A program made the position numbers and the translations under genes. From Zygnema cylindricum (Eukaryota; Streptophyta; Zygnematophyceae; Zygnematales; Zygnemataceae), in the NCBI GenBank assembly GCA_037447655.1, contig JBBHKE010002230.1, positions 64,001 to 101,321 on the forward strand: a stretch of DNA of 37,321 nt, read 5' to 3'. Numbering within the stretch: the first letter of the stretch is position 1; every line of letters begins with the position of its first letter. This document shows, piece after piece, positions 1 to 10,142 of this stretch. Under the pieces are notes generated by a model that saw only the letters and a list, made by a program, of their open reading frames with translations, had not been told where the DNA came from and searched no databases.

Positions 1-124
1 GCTACATTTTCAGTTTGTGTGTTGTGATATTGAGTTAAATCTTTATTAATTCAACTCCTGTAAGGAATATAAACAGACCAAGGAGCCTAGTGGCTATCCG
101 TTGGCTTAATATTCCTGTGCTTTT

Positions 125-281
125 GAAATTGTCAGTTTTTCTTCTATTTACTGCAATTTGAAATTTTCAGTTTTGCTCCATTTTTTGCAATTTGAAATTG
201 TCAGTTTTTCTTCTATTTACTGCAATTGGACATTTTCAGTTTTGCTCCATTTTCTGCAATTTGAAATTGTCAGTTTTTCAA
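125..281. repeat. 69-bp tandem repeat, about 2.3 copies
   Basis: The phrase GAAATTGTCAGTTTTTC recurs at 125, 194 and 263, a period of 69 bp. Each unit is built of two similar halves of about 34 bp around TGCAATTTGAAATT. The short reading frames across it are a by-product of the repeat and show no protein features. Confidence 0.85.
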
Positions 282-496
282 GGTTTCGTTATTCCTTGTG
301 TGAATTGGTTTTTCTGTCTAGTTTTTGTCATTTTGTATGTATGATTAGATTTTTGCCATGCTTTATTTTCATTTCATTTGTTGTCTAGTTTGTTTTTGAG
401 TTGATTAATTTGAGATTGCTGAATTGTCCGGTATCGTTTTCTCTTCTTTCTTCCTACCGGATTAACTCACTCAGAACACCTAGCAAACTTAAACAA

Positions 497-527
497 AAAA
501 TATATATATATATAAAAAAAAAATCAC

Positions 528-595
<68 letters not shown>

Positions 596-610
596 TTATA
601 TATATATATT
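497..610. repeat. TA microsatellite, interrupted
   Basis: Long TATATA runs are broken by an A-rich and CACCCA interruption near 515-530 and by TTTATTTA near 590. It lies in the non-coding stretch upstream of the gypsy gag. Confidence 0.95.
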
Positions 611-1339
611 AGGTTGCACGAATTATCACATAAAATTACAATTGCTTTATAGTCAGGCATAGCGTGGCATAGTGCTGATACACGTGCCCTAATAGGCTAC
701 TAACTAAATTGGTAATTGAGTTCTGGTGTTTGCTCGACAATTTGGAGTGGAGCTGATTCGTTTTTGGGAGCTCTACAAAACTCCGGTTGGAGCGAACAAC
801 CGCAGTTCACCCTTAGCAATCACCAGATCGCTAAGAGTGGTTTGTAAGTTCACGATGCTTTGCGCGTGCAGGCGCGTGTCAGGATAGTTGTTGATTGTTT
901 AGAGGGTACGTGAGTGGATTGGGTTCACCTGGACCTAATTGTATTGAGCATTTGCACTGTCCACGCTTTCCATGCTTGCCATCTGGCCATGAGTAGCCTT
1001 GTGTTTTTTTTGTTGTCTGTTTGGCGTGGAATTTTATTGTTAGATCTAGCCGTTGGTGGCCTTCGATATAACTATTTTCTGCCTGTGGAGCTTTAGATCT
1101 GCACCTCCGTGTGCTTGTTTAGCAAGTTTCTGCCTTTATAGATCCGGCCCTTTGGCCTTGCCCACTCGTTTGCGAATAGAGGTTTTGGTAAAAGCGGCCT
1201 CTTGACTAGATCTGGCCATCATGGCCCTGTTAGAGATTGTTTGAGATTATTGCCTACGTATGTGGTATGGTTTAGCATTTGTTGCACCTCGTATAGGGCG
1301 TATCCATAAACGGATTTGTTTGTTATCTCAGTCATTTTT
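611..1339 (+). other. Non-coding leader upstream of gypsy gag
   Basis: No convincing gene is visible. The stretch lies directly upstream of the inferred gag start, so it is probably retrotransposon leader, possibly with part of a 5' LTR. I found no convincing tRNA primer-binding site beginning with TGG and no second copy of this sequence in the window that would prove an LTR. The 5' boundary of the element is therefore undefined and may lie before position 1. Confidence 0.4.
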
Positions 1340-2705
1340 ATGCCCACTGATTGGGATAATCTTGACCACTCATACGGATCTACAAGTAGTGGTGGAACTT
1401 TCCGTTCATCAAATTTCGATCAATCGAATTTATCAAATTCGGTTCTTTTGACGTTAAGGCCTTTAATCGAATCTAGATCATCTTCTACTCGTTTAGATTT
1501 AACCACTGTCTCATCTTTGTCATCCATTCTTTCCACGCTATCCGAGGAAGAGGTTGATAACAAAAAAGGAAAACGATTCAGATTTTCTTTCTTTTTGGTC
1601 TCCGTTAGGACCGATTCAGGCTTTGAATTTGACTAACTCGTCTCTTTTGATGGCCTCCACATCGGAGGGTACCCTTGGTAAACTTCAATTATGCTTTTCC
1701 GGAATCAAGGATACCATGAGTTTATCTCATTTTCGAATGCTATTCGACACTGAAATGCGAGATCTAGCTTTCTGTTATCAAGATAGATTTGACATGCGTG
1801 TCGCTTTCTCCCTTCTTGGGCGTTACCTTCGTGGGTCCGCCCTTACCTTATATTCCCGCAAGTATGATGGCATACTTGCGATGACTGAATAATCTCCACA
1901 GTTTGCTGGTATGCCTGAGGTAATAGGTCAAGCAGAAATTCTTTATCAAGCGGCTATTCGCGAGGCCTTAGATGAGCTTGGCAATGTTCTTTACCCGGTT
2001 GTGGCGGGGGTTCCCCACCAATATGCCATTGCAGCCCGAGCCATCTTCTCAGCACGACCCGGGAAGACTATTCTATTACGAGACCCTCTCACCATAATGT
2101 TTAATTTGTTACAAGAGGAGTATCGTATGCAAAATCTTGACCAAGTTAAGGAATTAATGAATTTTGAGCGTAAACCGGGCGAAACTGCCCTCGCTTTACG
2201 AGCCCGCATGGAGACCTTGCGGGAAGCGTTACCCGATCTGATATCAGATGCCGAAGCGGTCCCGAATTTTGTTGGACAATTTCCTTTCCAGTGAAAGAAA
2301 ATTATTCAAAACCATCTTACCCAAACATACTGTCTCAAATTTACGTTTGACCAGGCAGCTCAATACGCTGTAGAATACGAGATGACAAATTGTTGGTGGG
2401 AGGCCCACGATCGACCAAAAGCCCCTCAAAGGGAACCTAACCCTTTCAATTCACCAAATCCTCGTAACTTGGGGCCAAATAATCAATCACCAAGGGTCCC
2501 AGCTATAGGAACCCCACCAAATCAACCATCTAATCGGATTTGTTTCCGATGTGGCAAGACCGGGCATGATGCTCGGATGTGCCCGGATAAATATGCGACC
2601 TGTACACACTGCAAACAGACTGGCCACTTTGTGTATCGTTGTCACATCAAAAACCCCGAATTTTCATATCAAAATCAGATTCGAAATGGTGGCATACCAG
2701 CTTGA
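1340..2705 (+). pseudogene. gag: Gyp1 gag (capsid-like region plus two zinc knuckles), broken
   Basis: This encodes the structural protein that would package element RNA. The ATG at 1340 opens a Ser/Thr-rich N-terminus. The frame then shifts in the A-rich run near 1560-1575 into the frame that carries a capsid-like, mostly helical region (about 1650-2290). The same frame continues, through two in-frame stops (TAA 1890-1892 and TGA 2292-2294), to a basic, Pro/Asn-rich stretch and two CX2CX4HX4C knuckles, CFRCGKTGHDARMC and CTHCKQTGHFVYRC, near 2548-2643. It ends at TGA 2703-2705. The knuckles are the firm evidence; the capsid call rests on position and composition. An alternative start is the ATG at about 1651. 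Confidence 0.8.
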
Positions 2706-2746
2706 TCTGCCAAAGTAGTCCAACCAGTTAAAGAGTCAGAAAAAAA

Positions 2747-3907
2747 CTCTCTCAAATGGCCGCTATGATCAAAGACCAGTTTGCACCCCTTATGGCTTAA
2801 ATGAAACCGCCTACTCACCTAACTGGTATGGCTCATACAGTTGTCCACCTTCCCACGCTAGCAGGTCGAGTTTTAGGAGATTCAACCATTCAAAAGCGGG
2901 CAACCACGTTTGACAAGGGGATAGTTGATCACAATCGCGAGGGTAAACAGTCTAGCACACGTCTACCATTATCATTTTCCAAAGAAACCGCAACCAATTT
3001 GCCCGAAACAGCTTCCACCATCACGGAGGAAGCACTCACTATTCTTGACCGCTCCATTCAAGACAGCCATAGGGTTAAGGAAAGATTATGCATTTTGTCT
3101 ACTATGATTTCCGATTCACCCAACCTAAAATCTACGGTGACATCCATCCCATTTGCAGCATTACAGGCTTTACAAATGAACCATAATCTTGACGCTCTTA
3201 GGCATATCTCCACCGACGAGCGTAGTTCACTTGACCCACACATCAGTTTTCTAGATAATTGGAAGGGTGCATTTTCAGTCAATGGTGTCATAGCGTCATT
3301 ACCACTTATGGACACCGGTGCAAAACCAATTATTTTGGGGTCATCTTTTGCACGGAAATTAGGTCTGACAGCTGATAAACTTGAGTCCCTTTCCACACGT
3401 TTACTCACCTCAGCGAGAACAACCAAACCAATTTTGGGCATTACAAAGGATCCACTCTGTTTTAGGTTTCAAAATGGTACTGAATCTGATTTTGTGGAAG
3501 TTCGTGCACACGCATTGGTCACCAAATGTAGTGATTACGAGTGTTTAGTGGTGCAAGATGTGATTTTCACAGTAGTAGGCGACGTTGATATGTACGATCA
3601 GACTTTTTCCTACCGTCCTACCAATTATCCGGACAAGAAAATCTGTCTCCCTCTAATTTCGGCACGCCAATCCATACCCATTATGGCTCACGCAGCCCAA
3701 TCTGTCCCTGCTTATTCCCGAAATTCGGTGGGATTTGAAATTTTTCATTCTCTTTCAGCAGAGGAAATTATGCCCGGCAGTCTTTCTTTGCCTGAACTTT
3801 TTGATAATCCAGGTTTTATTTTTAATTCTCGCGAGTTTGATCACATCTACAAACACGCACTTCAGATTCCTTTATCGCGGGTTCCACCTCTGCCTTTTAT
3901 TTGGTAG
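2747..3907 (+). pseudogene. Gyp1 aspartic protease segment of pol
   Basis: A 368-codon open stretch begins at ATG 2801. The same frame is also readable upstream from about 2747 across one TAA (2798-2800). The N-terminal ~160 residues are Ser/Thr-rich and unassigned. The retropepsin core begins about residue 163, with the catalytic motif LMDTGAKPIILG (Asp codon 3311-3313) after a predicted strand GVIASLP. It would cleave the polyprotein as a homodimer. The frame closes at TAG 3905-3907. It overlaps by about 60 bases, in the -1 frame, the open frame of the methyltransferase. I see no canonical X XXY YYZ slippery heptamer in the overlap, so decay is as likely as programmed frameshifting. Confidence 0.78.
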
Positions 3908-5151
3908 ATCCTTCCGGTTTTTTTCCCATTAATTGGAAACCAAGTCAGGTCAAACCTCATCAAGATGGTCTAGTCATTTTAGACTTATTCGCAAGCATAG
4001 GTACCCCTCTACTCTCATGCCTTCGCAACGGATTACTTATCAAGCACTACTACTCAGTTGACACCGACCCGTTAGCGCGGAAAGCCCAAACACATCACTG
4101 TAATCTTTTACACGGACAATATCCACATCTTTTCCTTAAATTTGCCTTTGCTCACATGCATACAGCCTTACCTCAAGATATCCATTTGATAGGCAACGAA
4201 CACCTTATCGATGTGGAACCAATCGATCTTCTCTTTGCTGGTTGGGAGTGTCACGGAATGTCACGAGCAGGCAAAGGTCTCGGCTTAGCTGATCCCCGCA
4301 CCAAATTATTCTTCGAATTACTTCGTATCATGCATTTTCTGCAATCTTTCGATCGCCCATTGGGATATATTCTGGAAAACATGGCAGCCTATAACGATCC
4401 TCGACATATAGCATTAGCTGATTACACGTGGATAGAAGCATTATTTGGTCAGCCTCTTATCATTGATGCCGCTCGTCACGCGTCTTTAGCTCATCGGGTT
4501 CGATCTAAATGGACCAACTTGATTGATATTGGACCCCTTAGAGAAGGAAATCTTTCTGAAACCTCCTTTTATAGATATTCAGACTGCAGTTCTTCCTTTT
4601 CACAAAGTCAAAACTTGCCTGCAGCTTGATCACCCACCGAATTACAACATTAACGTCTCAGGCCAACCACTCAAAGTTCTCCCCACTCTAGTGTCTTATC
4701 CACACTCTCACGCTTTCTCTAGTGATGGGCCCGGCCTGCTCAAAAATATTCACACAGGCGGCCTAGATGAACCTACAGCCACAAAACGGGAACACCTTAT
4801 GAATTTCTTTCCCAACACTACGGCTGCCCATGGTCTCACAGATTGACAGCGCTGCATCCTTTTAGGTTGTGTCATGGACCCTCAATCCCTTTCATTTGTC
4901 TTAGGCCTCGAATTGCAGCCGGTCATTACGCACAAACCCATCCGTCTCAACCAGCTTGGGGGGGGGAATGCACCACCAATTTCTAAACACATTGTCACCT
5001 TTAAAGGGACACCTTCTCATTTTTTCCTCTTCCCATCCTCTATAAAACCTTCTCCTGATGTCACAATCTACGATTTCTTGAACCCTAGCCACATGTCATG
5101 GTCCATTCCGGCATATACTGCTGCCCAATATGCTCTCTCTAGCCATATGTC
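3841..5151 (+). pseudogene. Gyp1 C5-cytosine DNA methyltransferase domain (Dnmt3/Dcm-like)
   Basis: This would transfer methyl from S-adenosylmethionine to C5 of cytosine in DNA. Counting from the TTG at 3901: motif I ILDLFASIG (residues 26-34, SAM binding), motif II around YYSVDTDP (50-57), motif IV FAGWECHGMSRAG (112-124; nucleophile Cys117, codon 4249-4251), then DPRTKLFFELLRI, motif VI LENM (158-161), and motif VIII-like AHRVRSKWTNL (197-207), preceded by a Dnmt3-style IIDA. A frameshift near 4530-4610 moves reading to the next frame, which has PTLVSYPHSHAF and a target-recognition/motif IX-like stretch to TGA 4844-4846. The same frame resumes with a motif X-like RCILLGCVMD. The usual Pro-Cys of motif IV is Glu-Cys. 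The frame is open to the copia insertion and continues in phase at 10926. Retrotransposon-borne DNMTs are known from charophytes and dinoflagellates; this copy is inactive. Confidence 0.85.
5147..5151. repeat. Target site duplication ATGTC, left copy
   Basis: ATGTC immediately precedes the left LTR terminus (TGTTGTT) and is repeated exactly at 10926-10930 after the right terminus (AACAACA). Five bases is the usual Ty1/copia target duplication. Confidence 0.95.
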
Positions 5152-5991
5152 TGTTGTTATTAGACAACAGCCGGAACCGAAGACGATGAGGATGCCGGTG
5201 TAGTCATCTCGGAACCAAACCAAGCAAGAAACTTTCACAAAAACCGGTCTGAAAAACAGCAACTTCAACAGTTGATAAAACCCAAACCAGAGACAGAATA
5301 GCTCTGAAAATCTACCACAGTTTAGATAATATCAAGATAAACATACACACAAAATTACAAGTAATTCTGCTAACAGATCTGTGAGATATCCACAGATGAA
5401 AATGTCAAAAACAGGCTGTACAATTTTTGACTACAAAATGTTCATACCTTCAAAGTTATCTAAGTCCTACTAATATACACTGAAGTTTATGATGCTGAAC
5501 GTACGGAGGCATACCAGCCGTACAATAAATACCTGCGGCTCGAACCGAACAAGGTACGTCATACAAAAAGATTCCTTTACTAATCAACTAACCACACAAA
5601 GACAAAAATCTACTTAACTAGATATTTACAAAGGAGTAGGATTCTATATGCCACGTCGTTTGTCGTGTATGTGGCTCACACGGACCAGCATTTGTCGGCG
5701 GTCTCCCTCAGCCGCGTACATATCACATTCGGCACCGTAGACAAATCTCCATGTGCCATTTTGTCCTCAAGTGTATATATGCACAAACAATAGGATATTC
5801 TGGAGTGTCCTCTTTCTTGTAGTGACTTGTGTCTCGGGAGTGTATACAAAGGTGTACTCCCTACCGATCTAGTGGAACATCAATTCTGGTGCGTAATGAA
5901 ACGAACTTACAACCAAACATATGCTAATTCGTGAAACTCTCTCTCCCTCACACTCGAGGCATAGAGAGGACTAAAGCTTTCCAAAACAACA
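5152..5991 (-). repeat. Copia 3' LTR (840 bp)
   Basis: Direct copy of 10087-10925. It starts TGTTGTT on the plus strand and ends AACAACA, a 7-bp inverted terminal repeat. Because the element's gag ATG lies inside the LTR, this copy also carries the first ~18 gag codons (ATG at 5207-5205, minus strand). Confidence 0.95.
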
Positions 5992-6004
5992 CTCCCGTAA
6001 AGCT
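5992..6004 (-). other. Copia polypurine tract
   Basis: On the minus strand the bases just upstream of the 3' LTR read ...CTTTACGGGAG and are followed by TGTTGTTTTGG. The purine stretch abutting the LTR, a few bases after the pol stop codon, is where plus-strand DNA priming occurs in LTR elements. Confidence 0.65.
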
Positions 6005-6014
6005 TTAGACTCTT

Positions 6015-6836
6015 CTAGCCACTTAAGCCACATGCCTCTCTGCAAAACTTTAATTTAGGTGCACGCAAGGGTTTAGTCATCATGTCAGCAACCATCTCCT
6101 CATCTGGTAAATAACTGAGTTTTAGAACTCTTCCCATAACCTTCTCTCTCACAAAGTGTAGCTTGATATCAATGTGTTTGCTCTTAAAGTTATGGCTACG
6201 GTTAGATGCAATAGCAATGGCAACCTGATTGTCACACCACACTACTTGAGGTCCAGATTGCATAAACAAAAGCTCTTGAAGGAGAGACTTTACCCAAAGT
6301 AACTCTTTGATGGCTGCGCTAGCCGCCATGTACTCAGCCTCCATAGTAGACTGAGCTGTCACCTTCAAAAGTTTGTTGCTCCACCAGCATGTCCCACTTC
6401 CAATCTTCAGAATGTATCCACTAGTAGAGCGTCGGCTTGGCATATCTCCATAGCTCGCATCGCTCCATGTCTGAATTTTTACTTCCTCTCCACCGAGAGA
6501 GAGTCGGAGGTTTCGAGTTCCTGCAAGGTATCGAAGAACTCTCTTTGCCGCCTCCCAGTGTGACTTCTTTGGATTTTGCAAACTTCGGCTTAAGGCTCCA
6601 ACAGCTGCTGCAATATCCGGACGGGTACAGTTCATGAAGTAGATGAGGCTTCCGACTATCTGCCTGTAAGGAATAGAGGACATAAAATCTGCCTCCCCTG
6701 ACTCCTAAGAGTCATCAATCACAACCCCACCATGTGATTCTTTCCCTTCTATTTTTTGTCTGAACTCCATGGGAGTAGCACTTCCCTTTGCTATTGACAT
6801 GCCGAACCTTTCAAGCATGTTTCCAATGGCTTCTTT
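6015..6836 (-). pseudogene. Copia RNase H domain (C-terminal part of pol)
   Basis: This domain degrades the RNA strand of the RNA:DNA hybrid. From 6836 the frame runs through a connection region to a TAG at 6707-6705, then a 222-residue open stretch. Landmarks are YRQIVGSLIYF, TRPDIAAAVGALSR, the catalytic-type Asp in TWSDASYG, STSGYI, the Glu in TMEAEYMA, WCDNQVAIAIA and the His/Asp region SKHIDIKLHFVRE. It ends with a TAG just before the polypurine tract, the expected natural stop. Only the TAG at 6705-6707 and the one at 6837-6839 separate it from RT; no frameshift is needed. Confidence 0.92.
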
Positions 6837-7670
6837 CTATGTCAAATACATTAGTCTTTGTTTTCTATCCCTTTCTACCTGAATTCCCAAAATATACTTA
6901 GCCTCCCCTAAATCTTTCATTTCGAGCCGAGAATTTAGAGTTGTTTTTATTTTGTTAATTTCATTAATGGATTTGCTTAGCAACAACAAATCATCAACAT
7001 AAACAGCAATATATATCACTCCATCTTCCCCTTCCATTACATAAACTGAATGATCTGAACTGATTCTAGTAAAGCCAAGATTTGTCAAAAATTCATCCAG
7101 TTTTAGGTTCAACTGTCGTGGAGCCTGCTTCAGACCATAAAGGGACTTCAACAATTTACAAACCAGATTTTCTTTCCCTTTTTCTACATATCCCTCTGGT
7201 TGCTTCATATATATAACTTCCTCCAATTCCCCATTCAAGAAAGCTGTCTTCACATCCATTTGATGCAATTCCATATCCTCTATTGCTGCTAAAGATAAGA
7301 GAATCTTAACAGTAGGAAAACAAACTACAGGTGAGAACGTCTCTTCATAATCAATGCCCTCTTTCTGGCTATACCCCTTAGCAACAAGCCTGGCCTTATA
7401 TCTCTCAATGGTATTATCGGGATTCAGCTTTAACTTGAATACCCACTTACAACCAATCGCTTTTCGATCCGGTGGAAGTTCCACAAGCTCTAAAGTTTGA
7501 GCCTCCATAATTGACTTTATCTCGTCATTTGCCGCAGCAATCCACAGATCTTTTTCCGGAAAAGAGAAAGCTTCTTGAATGGTAAGAGGCTCCCCTGTGA
7601 TTGCAGAATAAGCATGATCCACTCGGTCACCTCTTAGCCGGCTGCTTTGTCTTCTTCCCCCCGGAAAATC
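6837..7670 (-). pseudogene. Copia reverse transcriptase domain
   Basis: RNA-dependent DNA polymerase of the copia pol. The frame carries IGCKWVFKLK, RYKARLVAKGYSQ, the first catalytic Asp in HQMDVKTAFLNGEL, KSLYGLKQAPR, the YVDDLLLL catalytic box, and LGIQVERDR near the end. These are signature Ty1/copia RT blocks in the right order and spacing. It is bounded by a TGA (7673-7671) upstream, between integrase and RT, and by TAG 6839-6837 downstream, both in frame. Sequence blocks are otherwise intact. Confidence 0.95.
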
Positions 7671-9125
7671 TCAAGCGAGAATTGTTGGTCCCCGACGCAG
7701 TCTTGGAGGAGGAGGAGGAGGAGGAGGAGGTGGTCCGGTAGTAGTTGCAATAGTAGGTGGATCAGGCAGCCCCAAAACATGTGGTAGTTTAGATGTAGAT
7801 GAAGAAACCGTTGTTTGCTTGAAAGGAATCTGCTCAAGGATGACATATTCCTGCAATTTTTCTGCCTTTTCCGCCTCATTCATGCTAAAAACATCAACAG
7901 ATTGACTTTCTTCTTTGATTTGAATATTCCTAGCAATCTGAATTGTATTTTTCTGAGGATTATACACTCTATATCCTACAAACTCATCATCATAGCCCAA
8001 AAATATCACAGGTACAGATTTTGGACTTAATTTCCAATTTGGAAGGTTATCCAACATAAAACACTTACTTCCAAATACTCTAAAGTGACTAACATTCAGC
8101 TTTCTTCCTGTCCACATTTCATAAGGTGTTTTATCCTTCACAAATCTAGTTTCTATTCTATTTCTAATGTAAGAAGCGCACTGAAAAGCTTCCCCCCAAA
8201 ATTTTGGATCTACACCTTTATCCATCGTCATAGACATAGCACATTCAGTCAAGGTCCTATTGAGTCTTTCAGCCACACCATTCTGTTCCGGAGTATAAGG
8301 AACAGTAAACTCATGAGAAATTCCATTTTCTTTCAAGTATTCAGCAAAGGCATTTGATACATACTCTCCACCGTTGTCAGATCGCAAAGCAAGGATCGAT
8401 TTTCCGTGAAGGTTCTCCGCCCAGATCCGGAAATGCTTGAAATGTGTGAAGACCTCGCTCTTCTCCTTCATAAAGTACACTCGGCTGAAACGTGAGTGGT
8501 TATCAGTGAATGTAACAAGGTATTTCCTTCCACCAAGGGAAGGAACTTTGGCCGGTCCCCATACATCCGAGTGGATAAGGCCGAGAAGATCCTTTGCTCG
8601 ATAATCTGAAGTCAGTGGTAGGGGAAGCTTATAAAGCTTTCCTAGAGCACAACCATCACAAACATGGGATTCCTTTTCACCAAACTTGACACCTTCTATC
8701 ATATTAGTCTTCACCATCTTTTCAAGCCTCTCATTATAAACATGCCCAAGCCTTTTATGCCACAAAACATTTTCAGAAAGGACACTGGAGTACACAAAAT
8801 CAACTTTATTAACCTGGTCCATCCGATACAACATGTTTGGGCCTCTAGTTCCCACTAAGGCTACTCTCCCATCTTTGCTTACTATCTTTTTGCCTTTGCT
8901 CTGAAGAACATCAAAACCTTTACTTTCTGCAACTGAGGTAGAAAAAAAAATTTTCTTAAATTTAGGCACATATAACACATCATGCAAAGTTCTTTTTACA
9001 GCTTTGCCATCTATCTCACAATTCAGATCTATGCTACCCTTAGCATTAGCTTCCACCGTGGCACCACAAACATAAAAGATTTGACGAGTAGGGATAGGTG
9101 TCATATCTTTGAAATACGATTTGTT
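7671..9125 (-). pseudogene. Copia protease C-part and integrase
   Basis: After TAG 9128-9126 the frame stays open for about 480 codons. It starts in the distal protease and passes a GAG-pre-integrase zinc motif (WHKRLGH ... CDGCALGK, an HHCC finger). The integrase core follows: Asp in HSDVWGP, Asp in LRSDNGGEY and Glu in QNGVAERLNRT, a complete DDE triad. Next come the copia GKCFM-like and IFLGYDDEFVGYRVY regions of the integrase C-terminus and a proline run from a GGA microsatellite (about 7709-7735). It inserts the cDNA into the genome. The triad is intact although pol is interrupted elsewhere. Confidence 0.93.
7709..7735. repeat. GGA trinucleotide run encoding polyproline
   Basis: A GAG/GGA trinucleotide run on the plus strand encodes about ten consecutive prolines on the minus strand, in the linker between copia integrase and RT. 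Confidence 0.85.
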
Positions 9126-10142
9126 CTAATACCTATGGGAAGAACTTCCGGAGTCCATAATCCACCCGAGATCTTTCTCTCCCTCCATCATCTTTGCCAT
9201 AGCAAAGAACTCGGTGTCATCAGTTTTAGGAAAACTAACAACCTCTGATTTCTCCTTCTCCATCTCCTTCACCGGCTCCTCTTCCTCTGCTGAAAAAGCT
9301 GCGGTTTTGCTCGGAGGTTTCGGTGTAAATGGAGCTCCTCTCACCTTCCATCCTTTGCGATAAGAACCTGTTTCACACGCTTTTATATACAAAGGACAAA
9401 ACTTGTACAAATGACCATTATTATAGCAATAGACACACCGTTCATATTGCTGAAAGGACTGATTTCCTTAAAATCTATTATCTCTCTGAAACTGAGCATT
9501 GTAAGCTACAGCTGGCTTTCCAGAATTAAATGCCAGCTGATTCGCTTCTTCTTCTAGCACATACTCTATAGCTGTAGCTAGATTCCACTGTGTCTTATCC
9601 AATTTTTTTAGTTCATCATAGGCACCTTTATACTCACTAGGAAGCCCCCTCACTAAAATCATTGCTTGGTGATACTCAAGAAATGAACCACTTGAACATG
9701 CATTTTCAGCAACAAGAAGTCTGAATTTATTGCAATATTCTGCCATGCTTCCGCCTGTATACTTATGTTCCCAGATCTGCCCAGCAGTTATAATCTCATG
9801 TTGTGCATTAGCCCTAAAATATGTCTTTTTCAAAGCTGCATTAGCCCTAAAATATGTCTTTTTCAAAGCATCCCAAATCTCTGATGCTTTAGAAGCCTGA
9901 ATGTATGTCATATGCAGCTCCTTAGATATCATTAATTTTATCAAATGAAGAGCATCAGTTTCTACCATAGATCCATTAACAACATCAAAAAGCTTTACTT
10001 GTACAAAATACGACCTTACAAGATCTGCCCAATACAGATATTCTCTGCCATCAAAAACTGGAATTCGTGAAGGCGGGCCCGTGACCTGTTGTTCTAAGAC
10101 AACAGCCGGAACCGAAGACGATGAGGATGCCGGTGTAGTCAT
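9126..10142 (-). pseudogene. gag: Copia gag, zinc knuckle and protease active site
   Basis: The ATG at 10142 starts a Ser-rich leader and then the copia gag fold (IPVFDGREYLYWADL, WDALKKTY, QIWEHKYTGGSMAEY, ILVRGLPSEY). A TAA at 9470-9468 interrupts it. The same frame continues with a CX2CX4HX4C knuckle, CVYCYNNGHLYKFC, near 9400-9445, an acidic linker and the protease active site WIMDSGSSSH, then TAG 9128-9126. The first ~18 codons lie inside the 5' LTR (see findings). An 11-residue tandem duplication (ALKKTYFRANA) is present. It makes the particle shell and, via protease, processes the polyprotein. Confidence 0.92.
9805..9869. repeat. 33-bp tandem duplication in copia gag
   Basis: Unit GCATTAGCCCTAAAATATG... 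starts at 9805 and again at 9838, a period of 33 bp. It duplicates 11 residues in frame, so it leaves the reading frame open. Confidence 0.95.

Noticed and set aside
125-281. CRISPR array
   Set aside because: The 69-bp units are contiguous tandem repeats without unique spacers, in eukaryotic DNA.
401-652. 83-codon open frame
   Set aside because: Produced by the TA microsatellite (alternating Ile/Tyr); no gene.
3842-3907. Canonical -1 slippery heptamer in the PR/DNMT overlap
   Set aside because: No X XXY YYZ motif fits the zero frame; the overlap itself is kept as a finding with low weight.
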